Origin: Bacteroidota bacterium
GTDB lineage: Bacteria > Bacteroidota > Bacteroidia > AKYH767-A > OLB10
NCBI GenBank assembly: GCA_016717325.1
Contig: JADKFV010000002.1
Location: 124,001 to 188,000, forward strand
Length of the DNA stretch: 64,000 bases
Reading direction: 5' to 3'
Shown here: one piece after another, positions 43,202 to 51,044 of the stretch
Layout: each line of letters opens with the position of its first letter
How positions within the stretch are numbered: position 1 is the first letter of the stretch
Made by a program: the position numbers and the translations under genes
Notes under the pieces: model-generated
What the model saw: the letters and a program-made list of their open reading frames with translations, nothing else
Told to the model about the DNA's origin: nothing
Database searches by the model: none

Positions 43202-43267
43202 TTGAATTAATTATTCAACAACAAAATCAAAAAACCGTCATACAGAAATGTGTGACGGTTTTTTTTT
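43202..43267 (+). repeat. Terminator-bearing 66-bp direct repeat, copy 1
   Basis: This sequence recurs at 44175-44239 with one substitution and one fewer T. It includes a strong hairpin (AAACCGTCATAC with GTGTGACGGTTT, one G-T pair) followed by nine T. It acts as terminator of the Omp28-like gene 41121-43187 and bounds one side of the toxin-antitoxin segment. Confidence 0.9.
43229..43267 (+). terminator. Rho-independent terminator after the Omp28-like gene
   Basis: A stem of about 12 bp (AAACCGTCATAC with GTGTGACGGTTT) around AGAAAT is followed by a run of nine T. Confidence 0.85.
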
Positions 43268-43357
43268 GTAACCCGGGCTGAATACTTACAAACATCGTGA
43301 AACTAAACATCATATATTATGCGAAAAGTTTTGAGAATATCGGAGAGTTTCTGTTCC

Positions 43358-43786
43358 TTAAAAAGATAATAACTCTTCTGTTGTAATAAATTCGTTCCAA
43401 TGCTTTTTGGATAATCCATTAAACAGTTTCTTATCGCCAGTCCACAACTTGCCATTAATAAACATTGCAAGTGCCACAAATTCTGTATCATCAATATCGA
43501 TACCTTTTGTTAAAGATTCGGCATGTGAATATAATTTTAGAGGAACTAACTCTACACTTATTAACCTAATTTTTTCTGTTACTAATTTTATTACCAAATC
43601 AAGTTCTGCATCGTTGTATTTTGAAATAGTTTTTAGTTTATTTCTATGTTCCGATAATTCATTTTCAAGTTGATTGGTTGAATAGAAGGTTTATTCGGAT
43701 TTTGGCTTTAATATGATTTTTGAAAATTTACTATTAGTATTTAGAATGGCACTAAAAACAATATTGGTATCAATCACAATTTTCAT
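43358..43786 (-). pseudogene. PIN-domain toxin-like protein, interrupted by an in-frame stop
   Basis: From ATG 43786 the frame reads MKIVIDTNIVFSAILNTNSK, then meets a TAA after PKSE (about codon 32). It continues in the same frame through FYSTNQLENELSEH to DIDDTEFVALAMFINGKLWT and GDKKLFNGL, ending at 43358. The conserved acidic residues of the PIN nuclease fold (IDTN, DDTEF, TGDKK) are present, so a full-length protein would be a putative VapC-like RNase. Its ATG overlaps the stop of the preceding gene as ATGA. Either the toxin is inactivated or the stop is a sequencing error. Confidence 0.75.
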
Positions 43787-43986
43787 AACCCGATTTTTTG
43801 TTTAGTTTTTTGCCACCTACCTTTTTTTATTTGTCTTACTAGCTCATCCACTTGTTTTTGCTTAGCCTGCGATTTTTGGGCAACTTCTCTAAATTTAAAT
43901 AAATTAACCAAGTCTTGTAAGTCGTCTACTTTTATCGTTGCTGGAAACCGAAACAAAATCTCGTTTTTAGTTCTTTCTATTATCAT
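43783..43986 (-). CDS. Putative antitoxin of the PIN-domain pair
   Basis: This 67-residue protein starts MIIERTKNEILFRFPATIKV and is rich in charged residues toward the C-terminus (VRQIKKGRWQKTKQK). Its stop overlaps the PIN gene start by four bases (ATGA), the usual antitoxin-toxin layout. An upstream in-frame start at 44049 would add 21 residues, but I prefer the shorter form. The family is not recognised with certainty. Confidence 0.65.
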   Translation of the reverse strand: MIIERTKNEILFRFPATIKVDDLQDLVNLFKFREVAQKSQAKQKQVDELVRQIKKGRWQKTKQKIGL

Positions 43987-44174
43987 TACTAATTCTTTTA
44001 GATGTTCAATCAAATACAAAGATATTATTTTCTTTATAGTTCTAAACACGAAAAATTGTAACTATAAAATTTAGATTGAAGATAGGCCAAAGCAAATCTG
44101 GTTCCTGAAATAAAAGCTATTGAAGGTTTTCGGAATTCTGATTGATATACTTTTTTTAATTGGCCTTGCAACTT

Positions 44175-44239
44175 TTGAATTAATAATTCAACAACAAAAT
44201 CAAAAAACCGTCATACAGAAATGTGTGACGGTTTTTTTT
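44175..44239 (+). repeat. Terminator-bearing direct repeat, copy 2
   Basis: Near-identical to 43202-43267, with a T-to-A change in the first third and eight instead of nine T. It again forms the AAACCGTCATAC/GTGTGACGGTTT hairpin with a T run. No plus-strand gene ends just upstream of it, so it looks like a copied sequence and not a working terminator of its own. Confidence 0.9.
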
Positions 44240-44281
44240 GTGAATAATATTTTGCTGTGTTGGTTTTTCTATTGAAAACAA

Positions 44282-44502
44282 TTAATAAATTATTCTACCG
44301 TCTGCCATCTCTATGGTTCTATAACTATTTCTTGCAAAATCGGAATCGTGTGTTACGGCAATAATAGTATGATGGTTTTGGTGTGCTAACTGCTTAAAAA
44401 TATCAAAAATAATTTGGGAATTTTCACTATCTAATTACCGGTTGGTTCATCGCACATAATTATTTTAGGTTCGTTAATCATAGCTCTTGCAATAGAAACT
44501 TA
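44282..44502 (-). pseudogene. Remnant of an ABC transporter ATPase (LolD-like C-terminal half)
   Basis: The minus strand reads VSIARAMINEPKIIMCDEPT (Walker B) and, after a frame change in GN/LDSENS at about 44433, DIFKQLAHQNHHTIIAVTHD (H-loop) and MADGRIIY before a stop. That is the second half of an ABC ATPase of the LolD/MacB type. The Walker A half is missing, and the sequence beyond 44502 is low-complexity AAACTAAAAACTA. It is best read as a decayed fragment. Confidence 0.75.
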
Positions 44503-44538
44503 AAACTATAAACTACGAAACTAAAAACTAAGAAAAAA

Positions 44539-46725
44539 TCACTCCACCACCAACTTCCCGGTAAAGATTCTTCCGCCATCAATCACCACTTTATAAAAAT
44601 AAATGCCGACCGATAAATTATTTTTTGATACTATAAATAGCTCATTGGTATTGATTGCTTTACGCGATTGATTGATTAATATTTTTCCCGTTACATCCAT
44701 TATTTGAAGTTGCATAAAATCGTTTTCGCTTAAACCACCAATTTTTATTTGTGTAAAATTTGAAAATGGATTTGGAAATACGGTTACAAAATAATTGGCA
44801 GCAATGTTTTCATTAATGCCAACACCGCACATAAGCAAAGTATTAAAGCCATTTACCTTACCATAACCCCACGTGTTGTTGGGTAATGCTAAGCCGGTAC
44901 TTGTATCGGTTTTAGCAGCACAAATAATGTATTGCCTGAACTGTGCAGCGGTGAGCTGTGGATTTTTTTCTAAGAACAATGCACCAATGCCCGCAACAAC
45001 AGGTGCAGCAAACGATGAACCACCCGAACCATAATGATAACATCCTTTTAAATTTTTATTACTGGTTGCATTTGCTGCAAAGTATGCAAGTGGAAATGCT
45101 GCCATATTATACGAACCCGAAGCACACACTTCGGGCTTGGTGCGATTGTCACGTGTAGGGCCATGGCTACTGTTGCTTATGATACTACCCTTTGGCGAAA
45201 AGCCTACAAGACTTACCAACGAATCCTGACAATTGCGGTGACTGTTGCGATTTAGATAATCCCCCACGGTAATCACTTCATCGAGGCATGCAAAACTACT
45301 TACGTTTGTCATCAGTGTATCGGGCAAAACATAATTTACAATTTCGGGATTAATTGCTGAAGAAGGCAATCCACTGTTTTCCATTCCTGTTTGGTAATTT
45401 GTATAAAGCAAATCCCACAAATCGAAACGGCCGTTGCCCGTAGCATTCAATCGCCATAAGTAAGAAGTGGAATCGGGAAAAATATAAAACTCCATCGAGT
45501 ATGTGTTGCTTTGTTTCGACAAAAATCTTTCAATAATTCCAACCCGTTGGCCTTGCGCATTTTTTAAGGTATCGTAAAAAGACTGATTTAAAATAGCAGG
45601 AATAAAATTGTAGGCTGTATTACCAACATAAGAATATGTTGATTTATTAGCATCGGCACCAATGGAGAATTGAATATTTTTCATGTCGGCACTATCGCCC
45701 CATGCCTGAATGTAAACACCAAGCCCGGGAATGAAACTTCCCAATGCATTATCAAATTTAAACCAGGTAAAATTTGTATCGCTTGTTGCTGTGTATCCCA
45801 AGTGATATGGGCGATTACCAAAATTTCCAATTGCACCAACCATCAATTGTCCGGGCTGGGTGGTGATAAGATTCTTTATCGCTTGTGCTTCGAGGTCGCG
45901 GCCATCGTGCGAACCATAGTAATCGCCAAGACTTGCATTAATAACACAAGGCTTGCCCATGAGCGCGGCTTTTGCAAATATGTATGCAACTGCATCGGCA
46001 ATGCGGCCAGGGGCACTACTACTAAAATCATATTTCACCATAATTATATCGGCATCGGGTGCTACTCCTTTGTTGGTGCCCGTGGCAAGGCCATTGCCTG
46101 CACCTACACCTGCTACATAAGTTCCATGCCCATCGGCCGCAACTTGTGTACAAGCACTGCCATCAATATCGGCAGCGGTAAATTCTTGTCCGTACGTGTA
46201 TGGGGCAGGTGTATTACTATTTGCTGGTAACGAGTGGTCCCAAATAAATGCGATGCGTGTTTTGCCGGCAGTGTCCAAAAAATCAGGATGCAAATAATCG
46301 ATACCGGTATCAATGAAACCCATCACTACATTTTTGCCGGTATACGGTTGTGTAAGCGGGCTCAATCCCTGATGTATTTCGTTTATGTTATTGTTCACAC
46401 GCATGGTGTCGTTCAATGTCACATTGTGGGCGGGGCGGCTTTCAAGGCGTTGCACCCTTTCAGTGGTTATTAGTGTTGCAATTTTTCCAACTTGTATTTC
46501 CATGGCAACTATGTCTCCGGCAGTGTATTTTATTTTTGCCTGCAGCGATAGAGCTGTCTGCTTAATAGCATTCACATCGCCTTGCACAAACACACCCATC
46601 CATTCGCCACGATTGTCGGTGCGGGTAATTTTTTTGCTGATGTTATAATCGAAATTTGCTTTGTGTTGAGCATTCACTTGCGAAACAAATAGTGCAGCTA
46701 AAGCGATGATAAAAATTTTTCTCAT
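44539..46725 (-). CDS. Secreted subtilisin-like serine protease (S8) with T9SS sorting domain
   Basis: The 728-residue protein has a signal peptide (MRKIFIIALAALFVSQVNAQ) and a propeptide of about 100 residues. The S8 triad is GFIDTGIDYLHPD (Asp about 139), AADGHGTYVAGVGAG (His about 200) and GSGGSSFAAPVVAG (Ser about 570). A large insertion lies between His and Ser. The end (FPNPFSNFTQIKI...GIYFYKVVIDGG) is a T9SS sorting domain. It should be exported to the surface or medium. It is intact. Confidence 0.94.
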   Translation of the reverse strand: MRKIFIIALAALFVSQVNAQHKANFDYNISKKITRTDNRGEWMGVFVQGDVNAIKQTALSLQAKIKYTAGDIVAMEIQVGKIATLITTERVQRLESRPAHNVTLNDTMRVNNNINEIHQGLSPLTQPYTGKNVVMGFIDTGIDYLHPDFLDTAGKTRIAFIWDHSLPANSNTPAPYTYGQEFTAADIDGSACTQVAADGHGTYVAGVGAGNGLATGTNKGVAPDADIIMVKYDFSSSAPGRIADAVAYIFAKAALMGKPCVINASLGDYYGSHDGRDLEAQAIKNLITTQPGQLMVGAIGNFGNRPYHLGYTATSDTNFTWFKFDNALGSFIPGLGVYIQAWGDSADMKNIQFSIGADANKSTYSYVGNTAYNFIPAILNQSFYDTLKNAQGQRVGIIERFLSKQSNTYSMEFYIFPDSTSYLWRLNATGNGRFDLWDLLYTNYQTGMENSGLPSSAINPEIVNYVLPDTLMTNVSSFACLDEVITVGDYLNRNSHRNCQDSLVSLVGFSPKGSIISNSSHGPTRDNRTKPEVCASGSYNMAAFPLAYFAANATSNKNLKGCYHYGSGGSSFAAPVVAGIGALFLEKNPQLTAAQFRQYIICAAKTDTSTGLALPNNTWGYGKVNGFNTLLMCGVGINENIAANYFVTVFPNPFSNFTQIKIGGLSENDFMQLQIMDVTGKILINQSRKAINTNELFIVSKNNLSVGIYFYKVVIDGGRIFTGKLVVE

Positions 46726-46800
46726 TGAATTTTGTTTTTATGTTATGTAAAGATAACGATTTAAAATATTTATAGTTACAAATGTTTTCGAATTTGATTG

Positions 46801-48183
46801 TTATTTTTTCCATGCTGCCGACACCGATGGATTGTTATTGAGCGATGCCAGTGCCGGTTCTTTGGCAAATCGTTGCACATCATTAAACCCAAGGCCTATT
46901 GCTTTAAGCATATCGGCTACTGCATTGGCTTCATTGTTTTGTTGCATGTTTACTATTGCTCCAAAATACCATGCCTCGGTATTGGTTTTATCGACATGTT
47001 TATACAAACTTACCCATCGTGCAGCTTCGGCAGGGTTGGTGTATAAATTTCTGTTGCTTAACGAATAGGCTGCCAAACTCATGTAGCCTGCAACCCTGCT
47101 ATACATTGCTGACTGAGGTGTTCTCATTTTGCTTTTGGGCTCTATTTCATTGTAGGTTTTTCGTATTGAGGCAATATCACCACGACTAATCTGGTCGCCA
47201 ATTTGATTTTTTATTGAATTTTCTTCGGTAAGTAACGTTTGTTGTATACGTAGTTGTTTATTGTAATCTGTTGAATTGGTTATTTCATTTAGTTGTTTCG
47301 CGAAAACAGAAACATTTGATTTTCCTGTAAGCAAATCGTTGGCGGTTTTAAGATACTGTACTTTTAAAATTAAATCGCTTTCGGTTTTTATTTTTTGTAA
47401 AATATTTTTTTCGAACGATACCAATATGTTTTTGTTTTCAATGTTTTTGCTCATTAACATTAAACTTTGCAATCCGGTTTCCATATCATTCACACTGCAC
47501 CATTCGTGTTTACCATGAAATAGTAAGGTGCGTTTTGTAAAAATATTTTCGCTCAATGCATCCATTCCATTCACCACATCGGTATAGTTCATATCGCTTG
47601 TGCCGGCCATACCAACAATGCTTTTCTTCGATTGTATATTATTTGTTTGTATGGGAAGCATGGCAGATTGTGCCAGAGCACCTGATACAAAACCGAATTG
47701 ACTTAGCGCATAGCAAGCCACTTTTGCTCCACCCGAAAAACCCACAACATAAATTTGTTGTGCATCGATATTCAATCTTTTTTGGCAATCGGAAAAAAGT
47801 GCGTCACAAACATTTTGAGTGGTAGGCCAGTCGTTGCCATTTTTTGAATTATTAGAACCAACAAAAATAAAATTCAACGACTCGGCTAGCGACTTGTATT
47901 TTTCGAGTGGTAAGGCGCCATCGCCATGTGGGTCGAAAAAAAAGATTGCCCCTTTTTTTGTTTCTGGACTGTATTCCTTTGGCAAATAAAGTGCATATGA
48001 TTGTGAAGCATCGGCAATGCAATCAATTTTTTTTATGACTTCGGTTTTTGCAAAATTTTCAGGCTTAACATCAATGGGTTGTGCGGTTGTTTCAGTTGTG
48101 GTTGTTTCCTTTTTTGGTTCCTGTGCATTGCATCCCAACACCAGCGAAAAGAGAATTATTCTTAAAATTATTCTGGATAGCAT
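46801..48183 (-). CDS. Lipoprotein with alpha/beta-hydrolase (esterase/depolymerase-like) domain
   Basis: The 460-residue protein has a lipoprotein signal (LFSLVLGCNAQE, lipid Cys at about residue 18) and a Thr-rich linker. Its alpha/beta-hydrolase-like domain contains YALYLPKEYSPETKKGAIFF, the nucleophile elbow VVGFSGGAK and HGKHEW, which could carry the catalytic His. The second half is helical and repeat-like (AEAARWVSLYKHVDKTNTEA). It resembles PHB-depolymerase-type esterases, but the substrate is unknown. It lies 12 bases downstream of the SDR gene, likely in one transcript. Confidence 0.75.
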   Translation of the reverse strand: MLSRIILRIILFSLVLGCNAQEPKKETTTTETTAQPIDVKPENFAKTEVIKKIDCIADASQSYALYLPKEYSPETKKGAIFFFDPHGDGALPLEKYKSLAESLNFIFVGSNNSKNGNDWPTTQNVCDALFSDCQKRLNIDAQQIYVVGFSGGAKVACYALSQFGFVSGALAQSAMLPIQTNNIQSKKSIVGMAGTSDMNYTDVVNGMDALSENIFTKRTLLFHGKHEWCSVNDMETGLQSLMLMSKNIENKNILVSFEKNILQKIKTESDLILKVQYLKTANDLLTGKSNVSVFAKQLNEITNSTDYNKQLRIQQTLLTEENSIKNQIGDQISRGDIASIRKTYNEIEPKSKMRTPQSAMYSRVAGYMSLAAYSLSNRNLYTNPAEAARWVSLYKHVDKTNTEAWYFGAIVNMQQNNEANAVADMLKAIGLGFNDVQRFAKEPALASLNNNPSVSAAWKK

Positions 48184-48195
48184 GAGGGTTTAATT

Positions 48196-48891
48196 TTAGG
48201 GTGTACTTAATGAAACCGGGATTATTTTTCCATTCATAACGTGATGCGATGCAATGGCGAAATTGTAAATATAGTCGGCCATGTCTTTTGCATTTACAGG
48301 TGCCTCGTAGCCCGGAAATGCCTGTGCAAGCATAGGAGTGTTTACTGCACCAAGGCACAAACAGTTTGCCGCAATATTATGTTCCTTCAGTTCTTCGGCC
48401 ATACATTCGGTGAGGGTACAAAGGGCTCCTTTCGATGAGCTGTATGCCGACAATCCGGCAAATTTAGAACTGCCTTGATAGCCACCCATACTGCCAATAT
48501 TAACAATATGCTTTTTGTTTTTACTTGCTTTTAGCAATGGAAGAAGTTTCTGTACTAACATTGCCGGAGCAAATACATTGGTGGCATATGATTTTTCAAA
48601 ATCCTGCAATGTTATTTCTTCGAATGGCTCGCTGATTAATAAACCTGCATTATTTATTAAAATATCAAGATGATTGAAGTTGTTGTCTTTTAATATTTGT
48701 AAAAGATGTTCCGGTTCAGGGTTCGTAATGTCGTATACAGCTATAGTTATATTTTGAGGATAATTATTTTTCAGGGCCAATAATGCTTTTTCGTTTCTCG
48801 ATACCGCTACCACATTGTGTGCTTCACTTGCAAATCGTAAACTCAGTTCGTACCCTATGCCCGATGAACAGCCGGTTATTAAAACATTCAT
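48196..48891 (-). CDS. Short-chain dehydrogenase/reductase (SDR)
   Basis: The 231-residue protein has the Rossmann-fold cofactor motif TGCSSGIGYEL near the N-terminus, the NNAG motif (LINNAGLL), and the active site Ser-Tyr-Lys with YSSSKGALCTL. It is a classical NAD(P)H-dependent oxidoreductase. The substrate cannot be predicted. It lies directly upstream of the lipoprotein hydrolase gene. Confidence 0.92.
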   Translation of the reverse strand: MNVLITGCSSGIGYELSLRFASEAHNVVAVSRNEKALLALKNNYPQNITIAVYDITNPEPEHLLQILKDNNFNHLDILINNAGLLISEPFEEITLQDFEKSYATNVFAPAMLVQKLLPLLKASKNKKHIVNIGSMGGYQGSSKFAGLSAYSSSKGALCTLTECMAEELKEHNIAANCLCLGAVNTPMLAQAFPGYEAPVNAKDMADYIYNFAIASHHVMNGKIIPVSLSTP

Positions 48892-48928
48892 AAATTAATT
48901 TCATATAAATTATAGAGTGGCAATGTAT

Positions 48929-48966
48929 AAAAAAAAATCGCCAGAAAAAATAATTCCTGACGATTC
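48929..48966 (-). terminator. Rho-independent terminator of the sigma factor cluster
   Basis: On the minus strand, AATCGTCAG pairs with CTGGCGATT (one G-T pair) around a loop of about 12 bases, followed by a long T run. It lies 19 bases beyond the end of the 48985-49461 gene. Confidence 0.7.
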
Positions 48967-48984
48967 AGCATTAGCATCTATTTC

Positions 48985-49461
48985 TTATCTTCTGCGCGGA
49001 GGAGGGCCATCGCCATCGTTCTTACGGTCGCGCAATTTATCGAGCAATTCTCTTTGAAATTCTCTTTCGAGGCGGTAAAGCATGGCAACTTTTTTTACTG
49101 GCAAAACCGACTTAAATTGCGCATTGTATTTTTTAACCAGGTCGATTTCTTTTTGACGATTGGCCATTTCGGTATCTATCATTTTTTCAACATCGGCATC
49201 GCTCATGTTTTTCAGTTCTTCTTTAAAGTCGACACCGGGCTTACGAAACTTGCGCAGTTCTTTCATTTCGTTATTAAACTGATTATAAACGGGCCAAAAT
49301 TTTTGTGCTTCTTCAACAGTAAGGTCGAGCCTTTCGGTAATAAAAGCAATTTTAAATTTCTCAATTTTTTCTTCACGCTCCGGTTTACCGGGCTGTGCAT
49401 TGGTAGATAATGTTGCGCTAAGCAAAAACAATATCACGGTTAACATTTTTAATTTTCTCAT
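48985..49461 (-). CDS. Exported helical protein of the ECF sigma cluster
   Basis: The product begins MRKLKMLTVILFLLSATLST, a signal peptide, so this start is preferred over one 24 bases upstream that overlaps the previous gene. The mature part is helical and highly charged (ITERLDLTVEEAQKFWPVYN), ending in Pro/Arg-rich PPPRRR. Proteins of this type commonly follow ECF sigma factors in Bacteroidota and are sometimes called sensors of ECF sigma factors. The layout resembles periplasmic Spy/CpxP-type helical proteins, but I infer no function beyond that. Confidence 0.75.
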   Translation of the reverse strand: MRKLKMLTVILFLLSATLSTNAQPGKPEREEKIEKFKIAFITERLDLTVEEAQKFWPVYNQFNNEMKELRKFRKPGVDFKEELKNMSDADVEKMIDTEMANRQKEIDLVKKYNAQFKSVLPVKKVAMLYRLEREFQRELLDKLRDRKNDGDGPPPRRR

Positions 49462-49477
49462 TTTTATAATTCTTATT

Positions 49478-49921
49478 TTATTCAAGTTGTGATTCTATAT
49501 CCGATACATCAATATTCGATTCCAATAAATAATCAATCTCATCGGCCGATGTATTTTCGTTTTCAAATACCTTGGCATCAAGTGCTTCTACTATTAGCGA
49601 CTGGTCTATGTTGTATACATAATCGCTTTGGTTTATATCATCGGCACTTAGTGGTTCAGGATTTATTTGTCGTTTTACATTAAAATATATCATGATAGCA
49701 AAGCAGGAAGCAACAGCAAATGATGGTACCAATAATGAAGGTCTTAACAATCGCGACCAGGCCGATTTTAATTCTTTCTTTTTATTTATCCTATCCTGAA
49801 TTTGTGAAGGCAAAGCATCAAAATATCCGGCAGGTGGCTTTAGCATATCATTCTTTTTTATTGAATGTAATGTGCTGCTCAAATTTTTTAGTTCCTCGTT
49901 CCAGTCGTTATTGTTTTCCAT
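49478..49921 (-). CDS. Putative anti-sigma factor, single-pass membrane protein
   Basis: The 147-residue protein has an N-terminal cytosolic region with the LKPPAGYFDALPSQIQDRIN motif, often seen in Bacteroidota anti-sigma-type proteins. One transmembrane segment (SLLVPSFAVASCFAIMIYF) follows, then an acidic periplasmic part. It sits 43 bases downstream of the ECF sigma gene, the expected place for its regulator. The role is inferred from topology and position. Confidence 0.75.
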   Translation of the reverse strand: MENNNDWNEELKNLSSTLHSIKKNDMLKPPAGYFDALPSQIQDRINKKKELKSAWSRLLRPSLLVPSFAVASCFAIMIYFNVKRQINPEPLSADDINQSDYVYNIDQSLIVEALDAKVFENENTSADEIDYLLESNIDVSDIESQLE

Positions 49922-49964
49922 TTTGCGTTTGTTGAATTTTTAGAGTTTGTTTTTTTTACTTAGT

Positions 49965-50515
49965 TTAATTTGATGTAATAAATTTTTCTATTTTTTTTAC
50001 TGCATGATGATAATTGGCTTTTAAAGCGCCTGTTGTGAGGCCGGTAATTTTTGCCATTTCCTCATATTTTAATTCATCATAATATCGCATATTAAATACG
50101 GCACGTTGTTGACTTGGTAATTTTAATATCGCTTGCTGTAATTTCAATTCTAATTTATTCACATCGATGCCTGCCGTACTAATCAATTTTTTTTCCAGTT
50201 CATTTGTAACATCATGTATAGGTAGGAAGAATTTATTTTTCTTTTTTTTCAAAACCCCAATGCCTCATTGGTTGCAATGCGATATATCCATGTAAATAAT
50301 TGTGAGTCTTCACGAAAATTATCAAGGGCATTCCACACTTTTATAAATGTATCCTGCACCAGGTCGTTGGCATCATCGTGGTCAACTACCATGCGCCTAA
50401 CGTGATTGTAAACTTTTGCCTGATGTTTCAAAACGATGAGGTTGAAAGCGTAATTCCTGTTGTCGCCAGTGCGAAACATTTGCACTAATTCTACATCGTC
50501 ATATTGGTTACTCAA
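49965..50515 (-). CDS. ECF-type RNA polymerase sigma factor (frameshifted as assembled)
   Basis: The N-terminal part (50515 down to about 50254) is sigma region 2, with DANDLVQDTFIKVWNALDNF and FTWIYRIATNEALGF. The C-terminal part (to 49965) is region 4, with ILKLPSQQRAVFNMRYYDEL and TTGALKANYHHAVKKI. A T run of four at about 50251-50254 should be five. With that, ALGFLKKKKNKFFLP reads through and the protein is 183 residues. It is the first gene of a sigma/anti-sigma cluster and probably controls its own operon and envelope genes. Confidence 0.9.
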
Positions 50516-51044
50516 TTCGGTTTTCAGTTTAAATGCAGTTTTTTTAAATGCAGTTTTTAGTTTAAGATTCGGTTTTTAGTTTATCGTTTCGATATGCAGT
50601 TTATAGTTTTTAGTTGCGTTTGATATGAGAATTGTTCTTAGTTATTAGTTACGTTTGCGGAGAAGAATGTTCTTTGTTCTTTGTTTCGTTTGAGGAGAAG
50701 ATTGTTCTTTGTTCGTCATTGTAAGGTACGAAGCAATCTCTGCTCAGTCTTTTGTTTCGTTTGTAGTGCTTAAAGTTTTTAGTTGTTTACGTTTAAAATT
50801 TCTCGTCTTGCTAGTAAGTGGATTGCTATTATTCATCCATTGCAAACGGTAAATAAATTCCGCTGTATTTTAATTTTGAGTTTTAGATAAAAATTTTGTT
50901 TGCACTTATTACTTAGCAAAAAACTATGAAAGCTTTGTACTCGCAATGACGAACTGTGAACAAAAAACTAAAAACAAAGAACTAAAACTATAAACTCAAA
51001 ACTGTAAACCAAAAACAAAGAACTAAAAACTAACAACTCAAAAC
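50516..51044. repeat. Low-complexity inverted region with a CGTCATTG-type palindromic element
   Basis: The left arm (about 50520-50790) is rich in TTTTTAGTTT and TTCTTTGTT words. The right arm (about 50930-51045) is rich in the complementary AAACTAAAAAC and AACAAAGAACT words. In between, GTTCGTCATTGTAAGGTACG (50710-50729) is the near reverse complement of GTACTCGCAATGACGAAC (50938-50955). The whole can fold as a large imperfect hairpin. No gene is seen. A short AAACTATAAACTACGAAACT tract also occurs at 44504-44523. Confidence 0.7.
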
